Position numbers and translations under genes: made by a program. From Bacteroidota bacterium (GTDB taxonomy: Bacteria; Bacteroidota; Bacteroidia; UBA8524): DNA of 64,000 nt. The stretch covers positions 62,001 through 126,000 of the forward strand of contig WBUH01000013.1 of the NCBI GenBank assembly GCA_008933805.1, given 5' to 3'. Below are positions 44,676 through 53,318 of the stretch, piece after piece. The notes beneath the pieces are model-generated. The model did no database searches, was not told where the DNA came from, and worked only from the letters and a program-made list of their open reading frames with translations. How positions within the stretch are numbered: the first letter of the stretch is position 1; each line of letters begins with the position of its first letter.

Positions 44676-45676
44676 TAATTAATATCGTTTTCGGTTAAAA
44701 AATCCCACTTACTCAAATCACGGGCAAGGGTTTTGCCCAATACATTTTTGTACAATGTGGTGCTTATACCATATCCCGCAGGTTTTTTACTTTCTAAATC
44801 ATCGAAAGTAAGTATGTGCCCAGCCGGAAGGTTTTTGTTTACAGCCAGCGATTTGCCAAACATGGCCTTTAGCTGGGTATACTTTTCAGTATTGTTTTTA
44901 TCAACAGGATTAGCCAACGAGGTGCTGATATAATTAACCCCTTCTGAAAGCTGTTTCACTTGCTCTATAGTAAGTGATGATGAAGCGTCGGGGCCAAACA
45001 TCTTTTTATCAAACACTACGTGAAACTCTAACAATTCTGCACCTAATGCTACTGCTCCCAAACTTGGATATATAGTTCCTGAATGGTCTGAAAGGCCCAC
45101 TTTCAGTCCGTAACGCTCCTTCATTTGAGGGATTACGTTAAGTCCTGAGTTTTCAGCACTGGTGGGATATTGGGTAGTACATTGAAACAGAATAATATCA
45201 TTACCGAAGCCTTTTATAAAGTCTACGGATTTATCCAGCTCTTCAAAGCTGCTCATGCCTGATGAAAGCAGAATGGGTTTTCCGGTTTGAGCAATCTTTT
45301 CAAGCATTAAAAAGTTTGAAACTTCGCCTGAGCCAATCTTGTAGTTTTTAACCCCTATTTTCTCTAGCAAATCAACAGCTGCTTGTGAAAATGGTGAAGC
45401 GCCAAACTCCATTCCCTTGTCTTCGCAGTGTTGCTTCAAGCCTGCCCATTGGTCGGCAGTAAACTCCATACGTTGCCAGTAATCGTAACGTGTATCGTCT
45501 TCATAACTGAACTTAACACGGAAAGGTTCATACTGACTGCTTTCAGCTTCAGCAATGTGAACTTGAAATTTAACCGTATGAACACCGGTACCTGCTAAAG
45601 CATCAATGTATGAGTGCGCTAAACCCAAGCTACCTTCATGCGCCTGCCCTATTTCGGCTATCAGTTCTACTTTCAA
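44675..45676 (-). CDS. neuB: N-acetylneuraminate-synthase-family enzyme (NeuB/LegI)
   Basis: The product is a NeuB-family synthase of about 333 residues with LIAEIGQAHEGSLGLA at its start, KIGSGEVSNFLML and GLSDHSGTIYPSLGAVALGA, and a C-terminal SAF domain. It condenses an N-acyl-mannosamine-type sugar with phosphoenolpyruvate. The chosen start is a TTG at 45676 that overlaps the epimerase stop TGA as TTGA, typical of coupled translation. A longer TTG start at 45715 would add 13 residues that do not look conserved. It differs from PseI at 30032, so there are two distinct synthases. Confidence 0.87.
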   Translation of the reverse strand: MKVELIAEIGQAHEGSLGLAHSYIDALAGTGVHTVKFQVHIAEAESSQYEPFRVKFSYEDDTRYDYWQRMEFTADQWAGLKQHCEDKGMEFGASPFSQAAVDLLEKIGVKNYKIGSGEVSNFLMLEKIAQTGKPILLSSGMSSFEELDKSVDFIKGFGNDIILFQCTTQYPTSAENSGLNVIPQMKERYGLKVGLSDHSGTIYPSLGAVALGAELLEFHVVFDKKMFGPDASSSLTIEQVKQLSEGVNYISTSLANPVDKNNTEKYTQLKAMFGKSLAVNKNLPAGHILTFDDLESKKPAGYGISTTLYKNVLGKTLARDLSKWDFLTENDIN

Positions 45677-46734
45677 TGGTTTACGCTTTTTATTTGGTAA
45701 TACTCCAAATACCAATCAACAAAGGCTTTCATTCCTTCTTTAACGGTTGTTTGGGGTTTAAAACCGGTATAGTCTATAAGGCTTTGCACATCGGCATAGG
45801 TAATGTGCACATCACCCGGTTGCAAAGGCTTCATTACCTTTTCAGCTGTTTTGCCCAAGGTTTCCTCAATGGCAGTAATAAAGTCCATTAAGTTAACCGG
45901 GCTATTGTTACCAATATTAAACAACTGGTAGGGTGCAGAACTATCATTGGGTGATAGATTACCCTCTTCGGTTTGTACATGCGCTACGGGAGGTTTATCC
46001 AACAAGCGACTGATGCTCTCCGTAATATCGTCTACATATGTAAAGTCACGCTTCATATCGCCGTTGTTAAACACGTCGATAGGCTCTCCTTTTAGTATCT
46101 TATTGGTAAAGATAAAATAGGCCATATCGGGCCTTCCCCAAGGACCATAAACTGTAAAGAAGCGCAAACCCGTAACAGGCAAATTGAATAAATGGGCATA
46201 CGTATGCGCCATCAGTTCGTTGCTCTTTTTAGTAGCAGCGTATAGAGATATGGGGTGATCTACGTTTTGAGTGGTGCTGAACGGTATTTGTTTATTCAGC
46301 CCGTAAACTGATGAACTTGAGGCAAACACCAAATGTTTGATGTTATTATGCCTGCAAGCCTCTAATATGTTTAAAAAACCTTGTATGTTGCTATCAACGT
46401 AGGCTTGAGGTTGTGTAATAGAATAACGAACACCTGCTTGTGCTGCAAGGTTCACTACAACTTCAAATTGTTGCTCCGAGAATAATTGCTCAAGCAAGGG
46501 CTTATCTTCCAGCTTTAACTGGATAAAGCTACCACAAGTTTGACTATATAACGGCTGGCCATACTGAATGTCGGAAACATCAAAACCTTGATCTTTTAGA
46601 CGGCCCATTTTTAATTGTGGGTCGTAATAGTCGTTTAATGAATCCAATCCCCACACCTCGTGTCCTTGTGCAGATAGCTTCTTCACCAAATGATGCCCTA
46701 CAAATCCCGCTGAACCGGTAACTAATACTTTCAT
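45673..46734 (-). CDS. UDP-glucuronate-type 4-epimerase (CapI/LspL family)
   Basis: The 353-residue extended SDR has VTGSAGFVGHHLVKKLS at 5-21, the NDYYDPQLK segment near 39-47 typical of UDP-glucuronate epimerases, the serine in FASSSSVYG, and the tyrosine/lysine in SLYAATKKSNELM. FTVYGPWGRPDMA is also a CapI-family mark. It epimerises C4 of UDP-GlcA or a related UDP-uronic acid. It lies 17 bases after the UDP-HexNAc dehydrogenase gene, which suggests it may act on UDP-HexNAcA, as TviC-type enzymes do on related sugars. Confidence 0.85.
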   Translation of the reverse strand: MKVLVTGSAGFVGHHLVKKLSAQGHEVWGLDSLNDYYDPQLKMGRLKDQGFDVSDIQYGQPLYSQTCGSFIQLKLEDKPLLEQLFSEQQFEVVVNLAAQAGVRYSITQPQAYVDSNIQGFLNILEACRHNNIKHLVFASSSSVYGLNKQIPFSTTQNVDHPISLYAATKKSNELMAHTYAHLFNLPVTGLRFFTVYGPWGRPDMAYFIFTNKILKGEPIDVFNNGDMKRDFTYVDDITESISRLLDKPPVAHVQTEEGNLSPNDSSAPYQLFNIGNNSPVNLMDFITAIEETLGKTAEKVMKPLQPGDVHITYADVQSLIDYTGFKPQTTVKEGMKAFVDWYLEYYQIKSVNH

Positions 46735-46751
46735 TTTATTAAATCGCGGGA

Positions 46752-48050
46752 TTACAGCCTGCCGTCAACCAAGTTACGGTCCAACACTCCTTTAATATCA
46801 AATATTACGCTTTCGCTTTTACGCAAAGCATCTAAATTAAGGTTTGCAAATTCTTTGTGAGCAACTGCCAATACTACTGCATCGTAAGTATGTCCGTTGG
46901 TATTTAACTCCTTCATTGTTTCTACACCATACTCGTGCATCACTTCAGCAGGTTCTGCCCACGGGTCGTAAATACTTACGTCGGTAGAGAAGTCTTTTAA
47001 TTCTTTTACCAAGTCAACTACACGGGTATTGCGCACATCGGGGCAGTTTTCTTTAAAGGTGATGCCCAAAATCAAAATTTTAGCTCCTTTAACCCTGATG
47101 TCTTTTTTCACCATCAGTTTCACTACCTCATTAGCCACATAAGCTCCCATGCCATCGTTTAGCCTGCGTCCGGCTAAAATAATTTCAGGGTGATAACCTA
47201 CGGTTTGCGCTTTTTGAGCCAAGTAATACGGGTCTACACCTATACAGTGGCCGCCTACCAATCCGGGTTTAAACTTCAAAAAGTTCCATTTGGTACCTGC
47301 GGCCTCCAATACATCATTGGTATCAATGCCCAGCAGGTTAAATATTTTTGAGAGTTCGTTTACAAAAGCAATGTTTATATCACGTTGTGAGTTCTCAATT
47401 ACTTTGGCCGCTTCGGCAACTTTTATGGTGGGTGCCATGTGGGTACCCGCCTTAAGTATGGCGTTATACAGTGTATCCACTGTTTTAGCTACCTCAGGAG
47501 TTGAACCCGAAGTAATCTTAAGTATCTTAGTTAGCGGGCGCTCTTTGTCACCGGGGTTGATACGCTCGGGTGAATATCCTGCAAAGAAATCAACATTAAA
47601 CTTCAAGCCGGAAACACGCTCCAACACAGGAACACATTCTTCTTCCGTAACACCGGGATATACTGTTGATTCGTATATCACAATATCCCCTTTGCTCAAT
47701 ACCTTACCAACTGTCTCGCTCGCTTTGTATAGCGGGGTCAAATCAGGATGGTTGTAAGCATCAACGGGTGTTGGTACGGTAACAATATAAATATTGCTAT
47801 CCTTAAGTTCGTTAATATCAGAACTGAATACTATGCCTGCACCTGCAACACATTCGGCATCTGTGCCGTTAATAACTGCTTTTAGATAATCATCTTCCAC
47901 CTCAAGGGTATGGTCGTGACCTTCTTGCAGTTTGTTGATACGGTGTTGGTTGATATCAAATCCAACAGTGGGGTATTTTTTAGCAAATTCAACTGCTAAG
48001 GGAAGCCCTACATAGCCCAGTCCTATTACTGATATTTTATGATTGCTCAT
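46752..48050 (-). CDS. UDP-N-acetylhexosamine 6-dehydrogenase (WbpO/TviB type)
   Basis: The 432-residue protein is a UDP-sugar 6-dehydrogenase. It has [16 protein letters not shown] at 10-25, [20 protein letters not shown] at 213-232, and the catalytic cysteine C269 in [19 protein letters not shown]. The [10 protein letters not shown] wording matches the UDP-HexNAc dehydrogenases WbpO and TviB more than UDP-glucose dehydrogenase. It makes UDP-HexNAc-uronic acid. It is the first enzyme gene after the regulator, 5 bases downstream, and is followed by the CapI-like epimerase. Confidence 0.9.
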   Translation of the reverse strand: MSNHKISVIGLGYVGLPLAVEFAKKYPTVGFDINQHRINKLQEGHDHTLEVEDDYLKAVINGTDAECVAGAGIVFSSDINELKDSNIYIVTVPTPVDAYNHPDLTPLYKASETVGKVLSKGDIVIYESTVYPGVTEEECVPVLERVSGLKFNVDFFAGYSPERINPGDKERPLTKILKITSGSTPEVAKTVDTLYNAILKAGTHMAPTIKVAEAAKVIENSQRDINIAFVNELSKIFNLLGIDTNDVLEAAGTKWNFLKFKPGLVGGHCIGVDPYYLAQKAQTVGYHPEIILAGRRLNDGMGAYVANEVVKLMVKKDIRVKGAKILILGITFKENCPDVRNTRVVDLVKELKDFSTDVSIYDPWAEPAEVMHEYGVETMKELNTNGHTYDAVVLAVAHKEFANLNLDALRKSESVIFDIKGVLDRNLVDGRL

Positions 48051-48055
48051 AAAAG

Positions 48056-48649
48056 TTATTGGTTCCAGATTAATAAATTATTTTCAGGTAACACCCTGTC
48101 TTTTTGTTCGTTAAACTGCTCGGGTGTAAAAGTAGCGTATCGCAGTTTTTTATCGATTATTGCTTCAGCCTTTTCCGTCAAACGGGCAAGGTATTCTTTG
48201 TTTATGTTTCCTACTATTATTAAGTCGATAATTGGTGAATCAACCCCTCTGCCTAAATCACCTACCAAATAAACTCTCTCCAAATCACCCAGCTTGCCAA
48301 GCACTTGCTCCACAATTCTATCAAGCCCTGTGTATTTAAACAATATACTGTTGATGTCTTTAAACAACGGATGCCTTGTATTGGCACTAAACAGTTTTTT
48401 GTTGCCTTGTACAGCACTATTAAGCAACCCTGCATCTTCAAGCCTGTTAAGCTCCAGGCGTATTGCGTTACTGCTTTCTCCGAACTCAGCCTCCAAACCC
48501 CTCAAATGGGCTTTGTTAGTTGCGTTCAAAAAAAACTTCAACAATAACTTGACGCGTGTTTTTGATGATATTAAAGTGTCGAGCACGTTGTTTAAACCTT
48601 TGTTAATTAGCGAGTGATAGATACAGCTTCGCCACGTCAGTCCCAGCAT
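48056..48649 (-). CDS. Winged-helix regulator with nucleotidyltransferase-like C-terminal domain
   Basis: The 197-residue protein has an ArsR-like winged-helix domain at about 18-95 ([20 protein letters not shown] is the recognition region). The C-terminal domain at 100-197 has [20 protein letters not shown] near 128-147, which recalls the metal site of minimal nucleotidyltransferases. Such proteins often stand first in polysaccharide operons of Bacteroidota and are presumed to regulate them. A promoter-like pair lies at 48678..48707, about 25 bases upstream of the ATG. The first 18 residues are poorly conserved in character, so an inner start is possible. Confidence 0.78.
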   Translation of the reverse strand: MLGLTWRSCIYHSLINKGLNNVLDTLISSKTRVKLLLKFFLNATNKAHLRGLEAEFGESSNAIRLELNRLEDAGLLNSAVQGNKKLFSANTRHPLFKDINSILFKYTGLDRIVEQVLGKLGDLERVYLVGDLGRGVDSPIIDLIIVGNINKEYLARLTEKAEAIIDKKLRYATFTPEQFNEQKDRVLPENNLLIWNQ

Positions 48650-48677
48650 GGACTAAAGAATGAGTAGAAAAAGTACT

Positions 48678-48707
48678 CAAATTTAAGAAAATTTTGTAAA
48701 CAGCAAA
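48678..48707 (-). promoter_or_regulatory. Bacteroidota-type promoter before the regulator gene
   Basis: On the minus strand, TTTG at 48707..48704 and TAAATTTG at 48685..48678 match the phylum's -33 and -7 elements, with 18 bases between them. The predicted start of transcription lies about 20 bases upstream of the regulator's ATG at 48649. It stands after the wzc terminator, so the sugar genes can be transcribed separately from wza-wzc. Confidence 0.5.
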
Positions 48708-48751
48708 TATCTTTCGAGTAGTTTTTGCGATTACAAAACGTCTGAAATAAA

Positions 48752-48777
48752 AAAATACCCCTGTGAAGGGGTATTTT
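48752..48777 (-). terminator. Intrinsic terminator after wzc
   Basis: A perfect 10-base stem, AAAATACCCC (48752..48761) with GGGGTATTTT (48768..48777), has a 6-base loop. It lies 8 bases after the wzc stop codon and is followed on the minus strand by a run of T residues. The arms are AT-rich at both bases, so it could act in both directions. Confidence 0.85.
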
Positions 48778-48784
48778 CTATAAA

Positions 48785-51271
48785 TTATTTTCGGCCAAAC
48801 AATCGTTGTATAAAGGATTTCCGCTTAGCTGGCTCATCATCATAATAGCCGTAACCATAACCGTAGCCATAACCGTAGCCGTAGCCATAGCCATAGCCAT
48901 AACCGTAACCGTAGCCATAGCCGTAGCCGTAGCCACCTCCGGCTTTAACGTCGTTAATCAATATACTAAGGTTCTTGATTTGGTTTTGCTTATACAAGCC
49001 GTCCACAAAAGTTACCATTTCTTTGATGGTATAGTTTTGACGGACCACATACAAGTTCAAGTCTGAGAAACGCATTAATTCAAATGCATCTGAAACTATA
49101 CCGAATGGAGGGGTATCCATCACCACACATTCGTATTCTTTTTGCAGTTCTAACACAAGATCCCTGAATTTCTCACTCAACAACAACTCCGAAGGGTTTG
49201 GAGGTGTAGGACCCGCTGCAATAAAATCAAGGTTTTCGTATTTAGTATGCTGTATGATTTGCTCTTTGGTAGAACGACCGATAACATAGGTTGACACACC
49301 ATGTTCGTTAGTAAGTCCAAAATCATTATAGATTTTGGGTTTACGAAGGTCAAGACCCATTAGCACAGTTTTTTTACGGCCGATAGCAAATATACTAGCG
49401 ATGTTAGTTGAACAGAAGGTTTTACCCTCACCACTTATACTTGAGGTAACAAGTATAGTATATCGCTCTTTCTCACCTGCCATAAATTGCAGGTTACTCC
49501 TTATCGCCCTGAAACGCTCACTAATAGATGATTTTGGACTATCATAAACAACCAGGTTAGTTTCTTTATCACTGTGCCCAATACCACCAATCATCGGTAT
49601 TGATGAAAGTTGCTTCAAATCATTTGTGCTACGTATCTTATCATTAAAGTACTCTAATATTAATACTATGATGATAGGGATTAACGCCGCAACTATACCG
49701 CCAATAACATAATTGGTGCTGTTCTGAGGGCTTATTTTAGCCTTAACACTAGCCCTGTCAATAATTTTGTTATCAGCACGTGAAGATGCCTTCAAAATAC
49801 CTAGTTCAGCACGACGTTGTAACAAGAAGTTGTAGATATTTTCGTTTACTTTAAACTTACGCTCGATTTTAAAGTACTCGCGCTCTTTACCCGGTAATAA
49901 ATCAATTTCACTCTGTAGAGAACTTAATCTTCTGGCTATATCCTCAGATGTAATCTGAGTAGTCTTAAGTAAGTTTCTGGCTGATTCTGACAGAACTGCA
50001 CCAAACTGCTCCAACTCCCTAAGTCTTTCTTTAAAAATTGGGCTTTCCTTGCTACTACCTTTGCTAGTCTCTCTTTTAAAGTCTGTTTGAAGTTTAGCTA
50101 AATCCGCAACTCTACCTTGTAAAAAATTATCATTAATACCCATCAGTGATGGCGCTATTAAATCTTTTGTAAAGTCGTTTTGACTCAAGTAATCAATTAA
50201 GTACTTTAAATAACTTTGCTGAAGCTGAACGTTTGACTTATCGCTTAATATTTGATCTAGCCTGTTCAACAACATACTACCTTGGGCAGAAAGGTCTATT
50301 GCATTACGATTAACCCTAAAGTCCTCCAAATTATCTTCAACCAATTGTAACGAGTCGCTAATAGTACCTAACTGAGTTTCGATAAACTGGATAGCGTTGT
50401 ATATAATCTTGTTTTTCTCATCCAAGCCGGCACTCATAAATACATCCTGAAGACGATTTATGTATGCTTTCATTTTTTCACGGCTATTTCCTTTCATAGA
50501 AATGCTAACACCCGCAGACCCTTTTGCAAGGGGTTCAAACTTAAGAGCAAGCTGGATTTGTTTAATTACATCTTCATTCTTCCGAAGTATTACACGCAAT
50601 TTATTACCCTTAGCAAAAGGCAATCCTGAACGTTTAACCCTATACTTTGCACAAGGGGTTTCTATCCATGTATCGTATTTATGATTACCCGATGGGGCAA
50701 CGCAACCTTTCACTAATACAGGCTGTTGAGTATTGATGTTGAAACTGATACCCATGTTTTCATAGGTTATCGAAAAGCTATTATCATCAACGCTCTGGAT
50801 AAGAAAGGCTGCACTTACCAATTGTGCATGACCGGTATCAAATTCAATATTTATGGGACATTCCGCCCCGTAAACCTCATTTGCTACAGCACGTCCAACA
50901 CTAAAATAACTGGTATTAAAATCTGTACCTTCTAATGCTTGCTCGTTCAATGCATACGATTTCAGCATCAATATCGAGTTCTCAAAAATCAGCCTTGAAT
51001 CAGAAAAAAGTAACGCTTGAATACCAACACCTAACCCGTTTTGGTTTTTATCTTCCTGCAAAAGCATGGTTCCTTGTACCGAGTACACAGGTTTGGTGTA
51101 ACGATTGATAAGGAATGCGGCAAAAAGTCCTACTAGTGCGCTAAGAACAATGAAAGGTAACACCGGCAAAACATACGTGTACAAGAATTTTTTTACATCA
51201 AATCCTTGGTTTGCAACAATGTCGGTGGGTCTTAATATATTGTTATCCGTATTGGGTGAAGGGATATTCAT
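48785..51271 (-). CDS. wzc: Wzc-type polysaccharide co-polymerase / BY-kinase
   Basis: The 828-residue protein has a first membrane segment at about 31-55, a large periplasmic Wzz-like coiled-coil region to about 510, and a second membrane segment near 517-537. The cytoplasmic tyrosine-kinase domain has the P-loop SSISGEGKTFCS near 606-617, the Walker A' motif GLDLRKPKIY, and the Walker B CVVMDTPPFG. It controls polymer length and export with Wza. The tail is a run of about fifteen Gly-Tyr pairs followed by a basic end, replacing the usual tyrosine cluster. It is 24 bases downstream of wza. Confidence 0.93.
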   Translation of the reverse strand: MNIPSPNTDNNILRPTDIVANQGFDVKKFLYTYVLPVLPFIVLSALVGLFAAFLINRYTKPVYSVQGTMLLQEDKNQNGLGVGIQALLFSDSRLIFENSILMLKSYALNEQALEGTDFNTSYFSVGRAVANEVYGAECPINIEFDTGHAQLVSAAFLIQSVDDNSFSITYENMGISFNINTQQPVLVKGCVAPSGNHKYDTWIETPCAKYRVKRSGLPFAKGNKLRVILRKNEDVIKQIQLALKFEPLAKGSAGVSISMKGNSREKMKAYINRLQDVFMSAGLDEKNKIIYNAIQFIETQLGTISDSLQLVEDNLEDFRVNRNAIDLSAQGSMLLNRLDQILSDKSNVQLQQSYLKYLIDYLSQNDFTKDLIAPSLMGINDNFLQGRVADLAKLQTDFKRETSKGSSKESPIFKERLRELEQFGAVLSESARNLLKTTQITSEDIARRLSSLQSEIDLLPGKEREYFKIERKFKVNENIYNFLLQRRAELGILKASSRADNKIIDRASVKAKISPQNSTNYVIGGIVAALIPIIIVLILEYFNDKIRSTNDLKQLSSIPMIGGIGHSDKETNLVVYDSPKSSISERFRAIRSNLQFMAGEKERYTILVTSSISGEGKTFCSTNIASIFAIGRKKTVLMGLDLRKPKIYNDFGLTNEHGVSTYVIGRSTKEQIIQHTKYENLDFIAAGPTPPNPSELLLSEKFRDLVLELQKEYECVVMDTPPFGIVSDAFELMRFSDLNLYVVRQNYTIKEMVTFVDGLYKQNQIKNLSILINDVKAGGGYGYGYGYGYGYGYGYGYGYGYGYGYGYGYYDDEPAKRKSFIQRLFGRK
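48845..48934 (-). repeat. Hexanucleotide repeat encoding a Gly-Tyr tail of Wzc
   Basis: Fifteen tandem six-base units of the types CCATAG, CCGTAG, CCATAA and CCGTAA (plus strand reading) code for repeated Gly-Tyr at the end of wzc. The units differ only at synonymous positions, so the array can gain or lose units without shifting the frame. Each unit adds or removes one possible phosphorylation tyrosine. Confidence 0.9.
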
Positions 51272-51295
51272 TTACTATTGGGGCTGTTTTTCTGG

Positions 51296-52114
51296 TTAGC
51301 GATTAAAGTAATTTATTAGCAGTAGAGCTGTTGAAATAACTGAAAGTGCTGTAGTAAGGGTTTGCAAACCGTTTACACCAACACCATAAGCCCTGCGTTT
51401 AAGCGGCTCCACATACAACAAATCATTTGGCTGCAAGAAATAATAGGGTGAGTTGATTATATTCTTATCTAGAACATTTATGTAATGTATACGAACCCCA
51501 TCAGTATATTGACGTACTAATGTAACTCTATCTCTACGGGCAATCTCTCTCAAATCTCCTCCGGTTGCAATGGCTTCAAAAATTGTTACTTGATTCTGAA
51601 GTACCACATACTTACCTGCTCTGTTAAACTCACCCAAAAGCGTAAAACGCATCCCACCCAAACGAACAATAGCCATCGCGTCCACCTGAAATACCTGAAG
51701 CTCTTTTCCAATTTTATCTGATACTTCTTGAATGGTAAGTCCGGCAATCTCTATTTTACCTAAAAAGGGGAAATTAATAAACCCTGAATCACTGATGGTA
51801 TAGCCCACTGTGTAAAACAAATCACCTCCACCGCCACCTGCCACGTTACCTAAGTTTCCACCAGCGGCTAAGCTGCTATTGCCAAACAATGCAGCAAACT
51901 CAGTATTACGGGTTTTAATCTCGATATTTATAATATCGTTTACCTGTAGCTTATATTCGCTGCGGTTGTATTTAATTGTATCGGTATAGTTTGTTTTACT
52001 ATCAAGCTCTTGCAAGTATTGTATTCTCTTATTGGTAATACAAGACCCGAAAAAAAGACAAGAGAATAGAAGTATAACAAAGGGTAAAATCTTGCTGCTG
52101 CGGCTGTTAATCAT
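51296..52114 (-). CDS. wza: Polysaccharide export lipoprotein (Wza/BexD family)
   Basis: The 272-residue protein starts with a lipoprotein signal peptide ending in FFGSC, so Cys25 would be lipidated. The poly-export domain has YKLQVNDIINIEIKTRN near 53-69, and an SLBB domain follows with GFINFPFLGKIEIAGLTIQE. A hydrophobic C-terminal segment at about 252-270 (LTTALSVISTALLLINYF) is present, as in many Bacteroidota members. It forms the outer-membrane export channel with Wzc. A run of glycines (AGGGGG) at about 90 is a minor oddity. It heads the wza-wzc pair. Confidence 0.92.
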   Translation of the reverse strand: MINSRSSKILPFVILLFSCLFFGSCITNKRIQYLQELDSKTNYTDTIKYNRSEYKLQVNDIINIEIKTRNTEFAALFGNSSLAAGGNLGNVAGGGGGDLFYTVGYTISDSGFINFPFLGKIEIAGLTIQEVSDKIGKELQVFQVDAMAIVRLGGMRFTLLGEFNRAGKYVVLQNQVTIFEAIATGGDLREIARRDRVTLVRQYTDGVRIHYINVLDKNIINSPYYFLQPNDLLYVEPLKRRAYGVGVNGLQTLTTALSVISTALLLINYFNR

Positions 52115-52252
52115 AAATTATAGCTGATTACTTTTTTGTTAAAGCTGGTATAGTAGGTTAAATACTTTTAATTAATTTTCTAAGGGTAGCAGCACATTTT
52201 TTCAAACACCATATCTAGCACTATTTAAAAAAAGTGATTTTTTAAATTTTGG

Positions 52253-52260
52253 CAAATATA
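52253..52260 (-). promoter_or_regulatory. Possible -7 element for wza
   Basis: TATATTTG on the minus strand fits the Bacteroidota TAnnTTTG box. It lies about 140 bases upstream of the wza ATG in the 181-base gap after asd. No matching TTTG is found at the expected distance, so support is weak. The leader would contain a short AT-only inverted repeat at 52223..52247. Confidence 0.3.
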
Positions 52261-52295
52261 GCCGTTTTGTAATAATACGGTACGTAAACTAAAGG

Positions 52296-53291
52296 TTAAT
52301 TAACGGCGCTTTTCATTTGTGCCACTAATTGGGCTATTTGCAGTGCATTTGTTGCTGCACCTTTTCGCAAATTATCAGCCACTACCCACATGTTTAAACC
52401 GTTTTCAACCGAATCGTCCCTACGTATCCTACCCACCAACACTTCATTACGGTTTGCAGCCAACATTGGCATTGGATACTTAAAATTCTCAACATCATCT
52501 ACCACTTCAACTCCCTCTGTGTTTTTCAAAATAGAAAATACATCACCAATCTCGTAGGGTTTTTCAAACTCAATGTTTATCGCTTCGGAATGTCCCCCAA
52601 CAACGGGAACACGAACCGCAGTTGCTGTTACTTTAATGTTATTATCACCCAAAATCTTACGGGTTTCGTGCACCATTTTCATTTCTTCTTTGGTGTACCC
52701 GTTATCTAAAAACACATCGCAATGGGGAATGCAATTCATATCAATAGGGTACTTGTAGGCCATTTCGCCTTCAACTCCCTTACGCTCATTTGTTAATTGT
52801 GCTACAGCTTTTTGCCCTGTACCGGTAACCGATTGATAGGTAGATACTACAAGACGTTTGATGGTATACTTTTTATGCAACGGAGCCAATGCCATTACCA
52901 TTTGTATGGTTGAGCAATTGGGATTAGCAATAATCTTATCCTCGGGGGTAATGGTGCTGCCGTTAATTTCTGGCACAATCAGTTTTTTAGTTGGGTCCAT
53001 GCGCCAAGCACTGCTGTTATCAATTACCACAGTACCTACCTCGGCAAACTTAGGGGCCAGTTCTAAAGAGGTTGACCCGCCGGCTGAGAACAGCGCAATA
53101 TCAGGACGCTTGCTAATGGCTTCATCAGCACTGATAATGGTAATTTGTTTACCCTTAAATTCAACGGTTTTTCCTACTGATTTTTCAGAGGCTACTGGAT
53201 ACAATTCACTAACAGGAAAGTTTTCTTCTTCTAAAACTTTCAGCATGATACCACCTACTAATCCGGTGGCTCCCACTAAGGCTACTTTCAT
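52296..53291 (-). CDS. asd: Aspartate-semialdehyde dehydrogenase
   Basis: The 331-residue protein has the NADP-binding GATGLVGGIML at 7-17, the catalytic cysteine C126 in IANPNCSTIQM, and VVGGHSEAINIEFEKPYE in the C-terminal half with the substrate-binding histidine. It reduces aspartyl phosphate to aspartate semialdehyde in the cytoplasm, which feeds lysine, methionine, threonine and diaminopimelate synthesis. It lies 27 bases after the T9SS cargo gene in the same direction. No functional link to the polysaccharide genes is seen. Confidence 0.95.
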   Translation of the reverse strand: MKVALVGATGLVGGIMLKVLEEENFPVSELYPVASEKSVGKTVEFKGKQITIISADEAISKRPDIALFSAGGSTSLELAPKFAEVGTVVIDNSSAWRMDPTKKLIVPEINGSTITPEDKIIANPNCSTIQMVMALAPLHKKYTIKRLVVSTYQSVTGTGQKAVAQLTNERKGVEGEMAYKYPIDMNCIPHCDVFLDNGYTKEEMKMVHETRKILGDNNIKVTATAVRVPVVGGHSEAINIEFEKPYEIGDVFSILKNTEGVEVVDDVENFKYPMPMLAANRNEVLVGRIRRDDSVENGLNMWVVADNLRKGAATNALQIAQLVAQMKSAVN

Positions 53292-53318
53292 TTTTATTTA
53301 AATACGATACTTTTACCC

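Noticed and set aside
36717-45676. A complete legionaminic acid pathway
   Set aside because: Only synthase, epimerase and cytidylyltransferase are seen for the second nonulosonic acid. The single dehydratase and aminotransferase fit PseB and PseC.
48845-48934. Regular short repeats that might look like a CRISPR array
   Set aside because: The units are six bases without spacers and code for Gly-Tyr in the wzc frame. No cas genes are present.
52223-52247. Ten-base AT-only inverted repeat upstream of wza as a terminator or operator
   Set aside because: All arm bases are A or T, so such pairing is expected by chance in this AT-rich gap. It has no GC stem.
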